Assembly (NCBI GenBank): GCA_964386385.1 | Contig: CAYLRN010000010.1 | Span: 1-64,000, forward strand | Source of the DNA: RUG572 sp964386385 | GTDB lineage: Bacteria; Verrucomicrobiota; Kiritimatiellia; RFP12; UBA1067 | DNA: 64,000 bases | Reading direction: 5' to 3' | In this document: piece after piece, positions 17,912 to 26,916 of the stretch | Layout: each line of letters begins with the position of its first letter | Numbering within the stretch: position 1 is the first letter of the stretch | Program-made: the position numbers and the translations under genes | Notes under the pieces: generated by a model | Seen by the model: only the letters and a program-made list of their open reading frames with translations | The model's database searches: none | Told to the model about the DNA's origin: nothing

Positions 17912-19048
17912 ATGGGAAACGCGGACAGACCGATAAGACGCTACCGCCGCACTGGCGCATGGGACTATGCGCGCGGCGCCTCCCTCTTCATCACGATCGC
18001 CACCGCCCCGCGACGCGCGCTCTTCGGCCGCGTGGTGGACGGCGCAATGCGCCTTTCGCCGCTTGGCATGGGAGTGCGCGCCGCCATCGAGGCGATTCCG
18101 CGCCTCAACGCCGGCATTCGCCTTTTCGGCCATGTGGTGATGCCGGACCACGTGCATTTCAACGTGCACCTTGCCCCCGGCCTCGACGCGCCCCTGCAGA
18201 CGCTGGGCCGCGCCATCAGGCGATTCAAGAACCATACGACCAAACTGGCCAAACATAGTTTGGCCATCAACGCTGCCGAATTCCCCGCCTTGCAGAGCGA
18301 TGCACACGCTCTCCATGCCACCTCCCCAGGCGTTGACGGCCAAACTGCGCCAGCCTTTTCGCCCGCCATTTCCACCCGCGCGCCCGCTCCCCACGTTCCC
18401 TTCCCAAGCGTTGATGGCCAAACTGCGTTTGGCCTATGGCAGCAGGGCTACCACGACCGCCTGTGCCTTTCACGCCCGTTCATCGACGCCACCGAGCGCT
18501 ACATCCGCTACAATCCGCTGAAATGGGAATTGATGAACGGCGCCGCCCATGCGCTGCGCATCCACGAACCTCTTGATTCCCCCCGCCTCGATCCGGGCGA
18601 ATACTGGAAGGGCGTCGGCAACGTGGCGCTGCTGGGCGCGGACAAAAAAATCGTCTCGCTGCGCGTTTCAAGGAAATGCGGCCCCGCGCAGATATCCGCG
18701 ATTGCGCGACGCATGGAAGCGGCCGTCGCGCAGGGCTGGATCGTCCTCAGCGGCTTCATCAGCCCCGGCGAAAAGGCCGTCCGCGACATGCTGTGCGCAA
18801 ATCCGCGCGCGCGGTTCATCCGCATACTGCCGGCGTGCATCCCCAATGCGCGCTTCAGGCCGGAAAGCCGCTACGTCCCCGCATTCGCGGCAGGGCGCTG
18901 TCTTGAAATCGGAATGGGCAACGACGAAAGGGAGTTCGGCCGGGCGGCGTGCCTTGACCTCAACGGCGAAATCGCCGAGATCGCCGCGGCGGGCGAGGGG
19001 CTTGCCCTGTACTGGAAAGCGGACGGGCCGCACAGGCTGTCCGCATGA
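17912..19048 (+). CDS. REP-associated tyrosine transposase (RAYT) with C-terminal extra domain
   Basis: The 378-residue protein begins with a Y1/HUH nuclease domain: LFITIATAPRRALF, the HUH motif in MPDHVHF, LWQQGYHDR and catalytic Tyr in ATERYIRYNPLKWEL. RAYTs cut single-stranded REP hairpins. About 55 low-complexity residues are inserted between the FKNHTTK and LWQQGYHD blocks, encoded by REP-like hairpins. After about residue 215 comes a second domain of about 150 residues (SGFISPGEKAVRDML) that resembles a Rossmann/DprA-like fold. GGAGG at 17901-17905 favours the ATG at 17912; 17894 and 17906 are alternatives. It is embedded in an operon, 22 nt after mnmA and overlapping the next gene. 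Confidence 0.85.
   Translation: MGNADRPIRRYRRTGAWDYARGASLFITIATAPRRALFGRVVDGAMRLSPLGMGVRAAIEAIPRLNAGIRLFGHVVMPDHVHFNVHLAPGLDAPLQTLGRAIRRFKNHTTKLAKHSLAINAAEFPALQSDAHALHATSPGVDGQTAPAFSPAISTRAPAPHVPFPSVDGQTAFGLWQQGYHDRLCLSRPFIDATERYIRYNPLKWELMNGAAHALRIHEPLDSPRLDPGEYWKGVGNVALLGADKKIVSLRVSRKCGPAQISAIARRMEAAVAQGWIVLSGFISPGEKAVRDMLCANPRARFIRILPACIPNARFRPESRYVPAFAAGRCLEIGMGNDEREFGRAACLDLNGEIAEIAAAGEGLALYWKADGPHRLSA
18247..18434. repeat. REP/BIME-like hairpin repeats inside the RAYT gene
   Basis: Two perfect hairpins share the stem GGCCAAAC/GTTTGGCC with 3-nt loops, at 18247-18265 and 18416-18434. A 25-bp direct repeat with two mismatches lies at 18325-18349 and 18403-18427 (core GCGTTGAYGGCCAAACTGCG). 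The same core occurs inverted at 18257-18273 (AGTTTGGCCATCAACGC). All units stay in the transposase reading frame. Confidence 0.75.
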
Positions 19049-20823
19049 CGTCCAATGGAGTGAATGCCGCCATGTCACGTAAAATCGCCTTCTTCGCGCT
19101 TCTGCTGGCGCTGGCCGCGTTGTTCTGCTACTGGCAGACCGGCGCGTTCGAGTTCCTGCGCCTCGACGACCACGACTACACGTTCCGCTGCGCGTTCGTC
19201 CACGACGGACTCTCCCTCTCAAACGTGAAGGCCGCGCTGTCCAACTTCACGCACGCCGCCATATGGATGCCGCTGACGTACGTCTCGTACATGGCCGACA
19301 TTTCCCTCTTCGGCCCTGGCATGGGGGCGCACCATCTCGTGAACGCGGGGCTTCATTCCCTCGCCGCCGTCCTCCTCTTCGCACTTCTTCTCCGCCTCTT
19401 CCCGAAAAGCCCCGGCGCGGCGCTGCTGGCGGCGGCGTTCTGGGCTCTGCACCCGCAGCGCGCGGAGGCCGTGGCTTGGATCGCGGGGCGCAAGGAGATA
19501 TTATGCGGCGTCTTCACCCTGCTCGGTCTGCTCGCGTGGGAGCGCGGAACGAAGACGGGCTTCTGCCTTGGCATCCTCTGCTGTCTCCTCGCCTGCATGG
19601 GCAAGCCCACGGCAATGTGCTTTCCGTTCCTGGCGTTCGCAGTCGAAACGGCGTCGCCGCGCAGAGACGACGCAAAACCCTGGACGCGCCGCCTCGCGCC
19701 GTATCTGCCGCTTCTGCTTGTCTCCGCCGCCACCGGCGCCCTTGCGGTCTACTCCCAGACCCATGCCGCAGGCTACGAAGTGCGCTCGCTCTTCTCCGCC
19801 TCGCTGCCGTGGCGGCTTTTGAACGCCGCGGTGGCGGTCGGCCTGTACCTTGCGCAGACGCTCGTCCCGTTCGGCATTCACCTGGACTACCGCGCCACGC
19901 CCGGGCGTTTTCCGCTGCATGGGATGCCGGGGCTGTGCGCGTTCGCGCTGGCGTTTGGCGCTGCGGTGTTCCTCTGCGTCCGCGCATGGCGGCGGCGCGG
20001 GGCGTCCGGACGCCCCCTCCTCGCCCCCGCCGCCGTCCTCTGGTTCGTCGCGGCGCTTGCGCCCACGCTTGGCGTCTTCGGCAGCTTCGGCGAGCACGCA
20101 AGGGCGGACAGGTTCCTGTACCTCCCCGCGATGGCGGTTTCGATTCTCCTTGTCCCGCTCGCGGGGCGCGTCGCGGACATGGCGGCCGTGCGGCGGCGGG
20201 TCTTCGCCGCCGGCGCGGCGGCCATCGTCGCCGTCTACGCCGCCGCGTCGTTCCCGGTGATAGCGTCCTACCGCAACGACTTCACGGCGTTTTCGCGGAC
20301 GCTTGAATTCGACCCCGAAAACGGACGTGCGCTCGCGCACGTGGCCAGCGAGGAGTGCGCGCGCAACGGGCGGATCGACAGGGGGATTTCGCTCTTCAGG
20401 AAAAGCCAGGAGGTGCGTCCGCGCGACGACACCGCCGCGCAGCTGGCCTATGCGCTGACGATGCGCGGGCTCTCCTCCGACGTCGCGGAGATCCGCCGGC
20501 TATGCTCGAAGTTCGCCTGCGACCATTCGCTCGACGCGAAGGGCATGGCGCTAGAGGCCCTTGGGACGACGGCGATGCGCCAACGCAGATGGGCGGAGGC
20601 GATTTCGTGCCTGGAGGATTCCATCAAGGCGCCGCGAAGGTTCTATTCCGCCGAAGACGCGCAGCTTCGCCTCGCCGCGTGCTACGCGAACGCCAAGCGC
20701 CCTGACGACGCGATCCGCGCGCTTCTGCCGCTCTCGCAGTCGAAACGCGCGGACATACGCGGAAAGGCGGCGGAGGCGCTTGCCGCCCTTCGGCGGAATC
20801 AGAACGCGATGCTGTTTTTCTAA
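19045..20823 (+). CDS. Polytopic membrane protein with C-terminal TPR-like repeats (TMTC/GT39-like)
   Basis: The 592-residue protein starts with a hydrophobic segment, then FLRLDDHDYTF, WMPLTYVSYMADISLFG and HHLVNAGLHSLAAVLLF. These recall the acidic loop and HHxxN-type motifs of protein O-mannosyltransferase-like TMTC proteins. Roughly ten membrane segments reach to about residue 405, followed by a helical region with TPR character (RALAHVASEECARNG, RWAEAISCLEDSI). The likely role is a polyprenol-sugar-dependent glycosyltransferase, fitting the preceding rhamnose and murG genes, but donor and acceptor are unknown. It overlaps the RAYT stop (ATGA); ATG 19072 is an alternative start. Confidence 0.75.
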   Translation: MTSNGVNAAMSRKIAFFALLLALAALFCYWQTGAFEFLRLDDHDYTFRCAFVHDGLSLSNVKAALSNFTHAAIWMPLTYVSYMADISLFGPGMGAHHLVNAGLHSLAAVLLFALLLRLFPKSPGAALLAAAFWALHPQRAEAVAWIAGRKEILCGVFTLLGLLAWERGTKTGFCLGILCCLLACMGKPTAMCFPFLAFAVETASPRRDDAKPWTRRLAPYLPLLLVSAATGALAVYSQTHAAGYEVRSLFSASLPWRLLNAAVAVGLYLAQTLVPFGIHLDYRATPGRFPLHGMPGLCAFALAFGAAVFLCVRAWRRRGASGRPLLAPAAVLWFVAALAPTLGVFGSFGEHARADRFLYLPAMAVSILLVPLAGRVADMAAVRRRVFAAGAAAIVAVYAAASFPVIASYRNDFTAFSRTLEFDPENGRALAHVASEECARNGRIDRGISLFRKSQEVRPRDDTAAQLAYALTMRGLSSDVAEIRRLCSKFACDHSLDAKGMALEALGTTAMRQRRWAEAISCLEDSIKAPRRFYSAEDAQLRLAACYANAKRPDDAIRALLPLSQSKRADIRGKAAEALAALRRNQNAMLFF

Positions 20824-20870
20824 CGAACCCGGCCGCTCCCGCGCGGGTGGCCATTTGATATAATCAGACC

Positions 20871-21698
20871 ATGCAGAAACTGTTTGAGATAGACGATTCG
20901 AAGTGCGTCCGCTGCGGCGCCTGCGTGAACGACTGCGCATTCCGCGCGCTGCGCGCGGAGAAGGACGGCCGGCCGTCGATGGCGCATCCGGAAAGGTGCG
21001 CGCGCTGCCAGCACTGCCTGGCGGTGTGTCCGATGGGGGCGGTCTCGTTCGACGGGAGGCGTCCGGAGGATTCCCTTCCAACGGCCGGCCTCGAGCTTCC
21101 GAGCGCAATGGCCGTCTCCAACTGGATGGCGACGCGCCGCTCGGTGCGGCGTTTCGCGGCGGAGGACGTGGATGGGGCGACGCTTGACCGCGTCCTGAAG
21201 ACGCTCGGCAACGCGCCGACCGGATGCAACGCGCGCGCTCTCATGTTCACGTGCTTTCCGACGCGGAAGTCGATGGACGCCTTCCGCCGCGACTTCATCG
21301 ACGTCATCGCACACCACCGCGACGGCACGAAGCTGCTGCCGCGCTGGCTTGCCGTCCCGGCGATCAAGCTGCGAAACGGCGGGGACGACATCTTCTTCCG
21401 AGGGGCGTCCGGGATGCTGATCGTCTCGTCGGACGAGACGGCGCCGGGCGTCACGACCCCCCGCGAGGACGTGGCGATCGCCTGCGCCCATTTCGAGCTC
21501 CTTGCGAACGCGAACGGAATCGCCACCTGCTGGTGCGGCTTCCTGCATCTCGTCCAGGAGGTCGTGCCGGAACTGCTTGAGACGTCTGCGGGAATCAGGC
21601 GCACCTCGCCGTTCTACGCAATGCTCTTCGGGAGGCCCGCCGTGCGATACCATCGCGGCGTCCAGCGCGAAGGCTACGCAAGAATCGCATACCGGTAG
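20871..21698 (+). CDS. Nitroreductase-family protein with N-terminal 2[4Fe-4S] ferredoxin domain
   Basis: The 275-residue protein has two cluster motifs in its first 60 residues (CVRCGACVNDC and CARCQHCLAVCP). A nitroreductase-like FMN domain follows, starting ATRRSVRRF and containing GNAPTGCNA. The combination is common in strict anaerobes, where ferredoxin may feed electrons to FMN to reduce nitro compounds or other small substrates; the physiological substrate is unknown. TATAAT at 20859-20864 lies 6 nt before the ATG, indicating a leaderless transcript. Confidence 0.9.
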   Translation: MQKLFEIDDSKCVRCGACVNDCAFRALRAEKDGRPSMAHPERCARCQHCLAVCPMGAVSFDGRRPEDSLPTAGLELPSAMAVSNWMATRRSVRRFAAEDVDGATLDRVLKTLGNAPTGCNARALMFTCFPTRKSMDAFRRDFIDVIAHHRDGTKLLPRWLAVPAIKLRNGGDDIFFRGASGMLIVSSDETAPGVTTPREDVAIACAHFELLANANGIATCWCGFLHLVQEVVPELLETSAGIRRTSPFYAMLFGRPAVRYHRGVQREGYARIAYR

Positions 21699-21705
21699 GA
21701 AAGCC

Positions 21706-22992
21706 ATGCAGACCTCGTCCATAGACGCGCCATTGAAATGGCTCTTCCTTCTTGCGGCGGGAATCGCGCCGCTCATGCCGGCGATGGCGGCGGACGACGA
21801 CGCGGCGCGTTCGCCGATGGACTGGACGCCGGTCCAGACGAACGCGATCGCGAAATGGAAGGCGGACAACGCGGCGCCGGACGGCGTCGTCGTCGACAGG
21901 GCGGCCCGCAGGGTCCGCGTCCTCATGGAGGCGACGGGGCTTGCGACGTCGGAGCCGGCGGAGTTCTTCGCGATCGGCCCTCTCTCCGACCGCGCATACG
22001 AGTCCATGTTCGTCATGGCGGCGTCCCCCGACGCGATTGCCAGGGGCGTCGAGGCGATCGGCGTCCCGCGCGGCGTGGCGCCGGACCCGCAGGGGGCGCG
22101 GATGTGGCCGCAGGGTGAGAAGGTGTCGCTCGCCGCGGTTGCGCTCGACGGCTCCGGCCGGCGGATTCCGTTTTCCGAGCTGCTTGAGGACAGGCGAAAG
22201 GAGGAGGGCGGCATTCTCGCCTCGCCGCTCGTGTACACGGGCGGCCAGCGCGACGGAAACGGCGCCGCGGTGGCGGCGACGAACATACCGTGCGCAGTCT
22301 TCGCGCTGTACACGAGCGTGCAGTCGCTGCTGCAGCTGGACGGCGCGTTCGACCAGTCCTCCGTCTATGGGCGGTTCTGTCCGAAGGAGCGTCTGCCCAT
22401 TGGCGGGCTGTACGAGCTTGAGGTCTCATGGGACGGCGTCTGCCGCGTGTCCGACAAGACGGTGGAGGTGACGTCGGAGAACGCGGCCGCCGTCCTGGAG
22501 GGGCTGCGCGCGGAGTCCGCCAACAGGGACGTGTTCGTCCGCATCGCGTTCGGGAAGTCGGTGACGGTGGAGCAGGCGGGCGACGTCGCCAGGGCGTTTT
22601 CGCTTCTCGACGGACATGGCGTGAAGATGAACGGCGTCGCCGACGGGCAGTTCTACTACCATTCCTTCCTGCCGGACCCGGAATGGCGTCGCCGCGAGGG
22701 CCGCATCTTCCAGCCCTTCGAAATCCGCGTCGCGCAGGACGGCTCGCGCTCGTTCACGTTCGTAGAGGAAGACTGGTCGGGCGAGGGACTGGATCCCGTC
22801 CTCAGGCCGCGGACGACGGCGTTCGCGGAATGGCGGGACGTCCTTCCGCTGATCGCGAAGACCGGCGAGCAGGGGGCGAAGGTGAACGTCGCCTTCATCT
22901 TCGCGCCGAAGACGGCGTCCGTCTCGTCGCTGTCGCCGGCCGTCGCGGCGCTCTCGCCGCGCATATCCACGTTCTACGTCTTCGGCGAGTGA
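21706..22992 (+). CDS. Secreted YdjY-like hypothetical protein
   Basis: The 428-residue product has an N-terminal signal peptide (hydrophobic about 11-27, ending AMA). The first part of the mature region (VRVLMEATGLATSEPAEFFAIGP then YESMFVMAASPDAIARGVEAIG) resembles the YdjY domain found in PVC bacteria. The rest is not recognised. An AGGA ribosome-binding site at 21697-21700 supports the start at 21706, just after the nitroreductase stop, so the two probably share a transcript. Function is unknown. Confidence 0.7.
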   Translation: MQTSSIDAPLKWLFLLAAGIAPLMPAMAADDDAARSPMDWTPVQTNAIAKWKADNAAPDGVVVDRAARRVRVLMEATGLATSEPAEFFAIGPLSDRAYESMFVMAASPDAIARGVEAIGVPRGVAPDPQGARMWPQGEKVSLAAVALDGSGRRIPFSELLEDRRKEEGGILASPLVYTGGQRDGNGAAVAATNIPCAVFALYTSVQSLLQLDGAFDQSSVYGRFCPKERLPIGGLYELEVSWDGVCRVSDKTVEVTSENAAAVLEGLRAESANRDVFVRIAFGKSVTVEQAGDVARAFSLLDGHGVKMNGVADGQFYYHSFLPDPEWRRREGRIFQPFEIRVAQDGSRSFTFVEEDWSGEGLDPVLRPRTTAFAEWRDVLPLIAKTGEQGAKVNVAFIFAPKTASVSSLSPAVAALSPRISTFYVFGE

Positions 22993-23002
22993 AATCGCCC
23001 AG

Positions 23003-23031
23003 TTGTACGTTTCGCTGTAATTCGCTATACT
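23003..23031 (+). promoter_or_regulatory. Promoter of lepB
   Basis: TTGTAC (23003-23008), 17-bp spacer and TATACT (23026-23031) end 8 nt before the lepB ATG, a leaderless arrangement. Confidence 0.6.
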
Positions 23032-23039
23032 AGACGAAA

Positions 23040-24218
23040 ATGATTGCATTGCCATTTACAAAAGCGGCCCGGGCAAAGAAGGAAGCGAAGACCGTCATCG
23101 CGGCGGCCGTGACCTTCATATTGTCCTACGAAGACCTTCCCGCGTACAGGGAGGGCGGCGAGTTCGCGGCGCGGATGCAGAACCTACGCGACGCGGTGAA
23201 GTCGCGCGACGTCGCCGAATGCCGTTCCCTGCTCGAATACCTCGACCCGCCGAAGAGCTGCGCCGCCGGACGCGAGTGGCTGGACATCCTTGTCGTCTCC
23301 ATTTCCGTCGCGATGGCGTTCAGGGCCTACTTCTACTCCCCGTTCTGCATTCCCACCGGCTCCATGCAGCCCACGCTCTACGGCAACCACTCGATCGCGT
23401 GCTCGCCGGCGCAGGCCACCTTCTGGGACAGGGGACCGCAGAAGTGGCTCAAGTGGATCGTCACGGGCGAAATGTACGAATGCTTCAAGGCCCCGTTCGA
23501 CGGGGTGCTGGCGTTCGGAACGACGAACACGGGGCATTACGACATGCGCGTCATATCCTCCGCCACGGGGCAGCCGTCGGACAGGATGCTCGTCCCGACG
23601 GACGTTCTGCATCCGGACGACACCGGCGACGGCCCCACGCGGCAGACGGACTACTCGCTGCCGAACGGCCTCCGGCCGCAGCAGTTCGTCCGAAAAGGAC
23701 AGCTCCTCTGGAGCGGCTACGTGGTTACCGGCGACTTCCTCTTCGTTAACCGCTGGCTCTGGAACTTCCGCCATCCGCGGCGCGGCGACGTGATGGTCTT
23801 CTCCACGACCGGCATCGAAAAGCTCCAGCAGGGCACGCACTACGTCAAGCGCATGAGCGGCCTTCCGGGCGAGACCGTATCGGTGAAGGGCGGCCGGCTC
23901 CTCATCGACGGCGAGGCGCCCATGGAGCCTCTGCGCGTGGCGCAGATCCAGAGACGCGAGAAGTGGCACGAGAAGGCCTACCCGTACGCCGGCTACAGGC
24001 CATCCGGCCAGCCGCACTACACGATTCCCGGCAAGACCATCGTGAACGACGGCGACGAGGTGAAGCTCGGCCCCGACGAATACTACGCCATGGGCGACAA
24101 TTCGCCGTCGAGCTACGACAGCCGCTACTGGGGGACCGTCCCCGCGGCGAACCTCTGCGGAATCGCGGGCGGAGTGTTCTGGCCCCTGGCGAACCACAGG
24201 TGGGGCACGATAAGGTAG
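23040..24218 (+). CDS. lepB: Signal peptidase I
   Basis: The 392-residue protein is a large type I leader peptidase. A cytoplasmic N-region is followed by a membrane anchor at about 81-97, catalytic Ser108 in PTGSMQPT, catalytic Lys270 in HYVKRMSGLPGE, and the terminal GDNSPSSYDSRYWG box. It cleaves signal peptides of exported proteins on the outer face of the inner membrane. It is longer than the E. coli enzyme because of an insertion between the Ser and Lys boxes. Its start has a promoter at leaderless distance. The kinase gene follows after 37 nt. Confidence 0.93.
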   Translation: MIALPFTKAARAKKEAKTVIAAAVTFILSYEDLPAYREGGEFAARMQNLRDAVKSRDVAECRSLLEYLDPPKSCAAGREWLDILVVSISVAMAFRAYFYSPFCIPTGSMQPTLYGNHSIACSPAQATFWDRGPQKWLKWIVTGEMYECFKAPFDGVLAFGTTNTGHYDMRVISSATGQPSDRMLVPTDVLHPDDTGDGPTRQTDYSLPNGLRPQQFVRKGQLLWSGYVVTGDFLFVNRWLWNFRHPRRGDVMVFSTTGIEKLQQGTHYVKRMSGLPGETVSVKGGRLLIDGEAPMEPLRVAQIQRREKWHEKAYPYAGYRPSGQPHYTIPGKTIVNDGDEVKLGPDEYYAMGDNSPSSYDSRYWGTVPAANLCGIAGGVFWPLANHRWGTIR

Positions 24219-24255
24219 GCAATTGCGACTTGACGTTCAGCAGACGGAGAAAGAA

Positions 24256-26916
24256 ATGGCAGACAGCGAAGAACAGATGATTCCGACGCCCTCCGATTTC
24301 GGGCATTTCCTGCTCGAAAGGGAACTTGGGCATGGAGGCATGGGCGGCGTGTACCTGGCGCGCGACAAGATGCTCGACCGCGAGGTGGCCATAAAGGTGA
24401 TGCTCAAGTCGCTCGGCGAAGACCCCAAGTTCGTCGAGCGACTCCAGATGGAGGCGCAGGCCGCCGCCCGCCTCAACCACCCGAACATCGCGCAGATCTA
24501 CTCCTTCGGCACAGAGGACGGAATGCCGTACATCGCCATGGAGCTCGTCTCCGGCGGCTCGCTGGACAAGGTGATGGCGGCGGAAAAGGCGGATATCGAC
24601 GTCGTGCGCGTCATGCGCATCGGCCAGCAGATGGCCGACGCCCTCTCCACCGCCGCCGACGCGGGCCTCGTCCACGGCGACGTGAAGCCCGAGAACGTGC
24701 TCTTCGACATGGAAGGCAACGCCAAGCTCGTCGACTTCGGGCTTGCCGCCCTCCAGGGCGACTCCAGCGAAATCTGGGGCACTCCGTACTACATCTCCCC
24801 CGAAAAGGTGCGCCGCCAGAAGATAGACTACCGCGCCGACATCTACTCCCTCGGCGCGACGCTCTACCACGCGCTCACCGGCGTTCCGCCGTTCGACGGC
24901 CCCGACGCCACCGCCACGGTCAAGGCCCGCTTCGAGACGGCCCCGAAGAAGCCGAGCGAACTTCGCGCCGCGATCCCGCCGGAGGTCGACTCCATAATCA
25001 TGCGCATGCTCGAACTCGAGCCGGCGATGCGCTACCCCACGTATTCGTCCCTCATCGGCGACTTCAAGCGCTATCTCGCAAAGGCCGGCCCCGAGCGCAA
25101 GGCGGGCGTCGCCACCGGCACGAAGATCAAGATCAAGATGCGCAGGCCGGGATCGGTCTCCACGATCGCCACGGGCGTGACGGCGATGGAAGTCCCCGCC
25201 CCCGTCCCTGAACTGCTGGACGACGGCACGGACGGCCAGAACGAGAAAGAGGAGAAACACCTCGGCGTCGGCGCGATCGTCGGCATGGCCGTCGGCGGAA
25301 TCGTCCTCGTGATCCTGCTCGTCGTGGGGGGGCTGATGTGGTACGTCAAGGCGGAGGACGCGCGCGAGAAGCGCGAGCATTCCGCCATGATCGTCGCGAA
25401 GCAGACGCAGGCGCGCGACGCAATCAAGAACACCCTGACCGCAGTGAAGAAGTTCGGCGAGAACTTCCACGATCTCGTCGGAAAGGCCGAAAAGGAAGTC
25501 GCTTCCGCCATCTCCGAACTGCGCCCGGCCATCCCCGGCGAAATCAAGGAGAAGGCCGCCGCGTTCCTGGCCTCCCCGCCGCCGACGAAGGACATTCTGG
25601 AGGCCATCGCCTACACGAACGACCTCTACGCCGCCGCCGCGGCCGCCCAGGCCGCCGCGCAGAACCAGAAGGCCGCAGAGGAAAAGGCCGAGGCCGAGGC
25701 GAAGCAGACGGACACGAACACGACGGCAAGCGCCTCGGCGCCGGCCGCCGGCACGAACGCCGTCGCAAAGACCGCGGCCCCCATAGCGGCAGGCACGAAC
25801 GCCGTCGCGAAAGCCGAGGCCAAGGCGGAGGCGAAGCCCGCCGCCGGGGAAGAGGACGGCGACGGCGAAGACTCCGAGGCGAAAAAGGACGTTCCGCCCG
25901 CAATGGAGCTGCCCGGCGCAGTCAGGCAGTTCGCCGAAGTCTGGACCGACCTCTGCTTCTGCCGCGCCTCCGACATCCGCGTGCAGGCGCGCATCGCCCT
26001 TCTGCTTGAGGAGGGCGCAAAGGCCGCCGCGATCGCCGGCGACGATGTCGCCACGACGGAGAAGCTGGCGAAGTTCTCCCGCGACCTCGTTGAAAGCTTC
26101 GATTCCATAAAGAGCATGAAGTGCGTCGAGCAGACCCAGCGCAAGGTGGGCGCCATACGCATGAAGGCCGCCTCGCTCGTAAAGACCGCCCTCGCGCAGA
26201 TCCAGAAGGAGGTGAAGCGGATGGAGAAGATCGCCCGCGACAAGGCCGAGGCCGAGGCGAAGGCCGCCGCAGAGGAAAAGGCCGCCGCGGAGCACAAGGC
26301 GAAGGTCGAGGAGGAGGTCGCGCGCGTCCAGAAGAAGTTCGACGACGACCTTGTTCCGCGCCTGAAGCGCCTTGAATGGGAGGCCGCGCTCAGGCACGTG
26401 GCGACGCTCGAAAGGGACCTCACGACGTCCGAGGCGAAGGCCGCCCTCCGTACGGCAAAGATGAAGGTAGACTACATGAAGGGTCTGCAGACGTACTTCA
26501 TCGAGAAGTCCAAGGGCTTCGAGTTCAAGGACGGAAGCAGGATCGCGGACGCCACGGCGAAGAAGGTCTCCATCCAGAAGTACAAGAGGGAGCGCTTCAA
26601 GAAGCCCGCGCCCGTCGGCAAGCCGCACGACTTCGAGTGGACGCGATTCTACGGACGCAAGGAGCATCTCGGCGAGATGAACCAGATGCTAAACGGCCTC
26701 GTCCTCAAGGGGCGCGAGACGAAGAACCTCGGCAAGCTCAAGTGGTCGCAGCACATGTTCGGCGCCGCGCTCACCCTCCAGCTTCTCTACGCCGACGTCG
26801 ACGGGGCCTCCGACATGGCCGAGACGTTCATCAAGCGCGCCGTGAAGGATTTCGACGACTGCCGGAAGACGGCTGAACGTCTCTTCCCCGAAGTTAAACT
26901 GGAGGATGCAGAATAA
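24256..26916 (+). CDS. Membrane-anchored serine/threonine protein kinase
   Basis: The 886-residue protein has an N-terminal Hanks-type kinase domain (about 15-280): glycine loop GHGGMGG, Lys47 in VAIKV, catalytic loop HGDVKPEN (Asp142), DFG and GTPYYISPEK. The Arg of the usual HRD is Gly, making it a non-RD kinase. One membrane span lies near 334-358, then a long Ala/Lys/Glu-rich, largely coiled-coil extracytoplasmic region. The ATG at 24256 has a purine-rich site; an upstream ATG at 24223 is less likely. Its stop overlaps the symporter start by one base, tying the two together. Confidence 0.9.
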   Translation: MADSEEQMIPTPSDFGHFLLERELGHGGMGGVYLARDKMLDREVAIKVMLKSLGEDPKFVERLQMEAQAAARLNHPNIAQIYSFGTEDGMPYIAMELVSGGSLDKVMAAEKADIDVVRVMRIGQQMADALSTAADAGLVHGDVKPENVLFDMEGNAKLVDFGLAALQGDSSEIWGTPYYISPEKVRRQKIDYRADIYSLGATLYHALTGVPPFDGPDATATVKARFETAPKKPSELRAAIPPEVDSIIMRMLELEPAMRYPTYSSLIGDFKRYLAKAGPERKAGVATGTKIKIKMRRPGSVSTIATGVTAMEVPAPVPELLDDGTDGQNEKEEKHLGVGAIVGMAVGGIVLVILLVVGGLMWYVKAEDAREKREHSAMIVAKQTQARDAIKNTLTAVKKFGENFHDLVGKAEKEVASAISELRPAIPGEIKEKAAAFLASPPPTKDILEAIAYTNDLYAAAAAAQAAAQNQKAAEEKAEAEAKQTDTNTTASASAPAAGTNAVAKTAAPIAAGTNAVAKAEAKAEAKPAAGEEDGDGEDSEAKKDVPPAMELPGAVRQFAEVWTDLCFCRASDIRVQARIALLLEEGAKAAAIAGDDVATTEKLAKFSRDLVESFDSIKSMKCVEQTQRKVGAIRMKAASLVKTALAQIQKEVKRMEKIARDKAEAEAKAAAEEKAAAEHKAKVEEEVARVQKKFDDDLVPRLKRLEWEAALRHVATLERDLTTSEAKAALRTAKMKVDYMKGLQTYFIEKSKGFEFKDGSRIADATAKKVSIQKYKRERFKKPAPVGKPHDFEWTRFYGRKEHLGEMNQMLNGLVLKGRETKNLGKLKWSQHMFGAALTLQLLYADVDGASDMAETFIKRAVKDFDDCRKTAERLFPEVKLEDAE

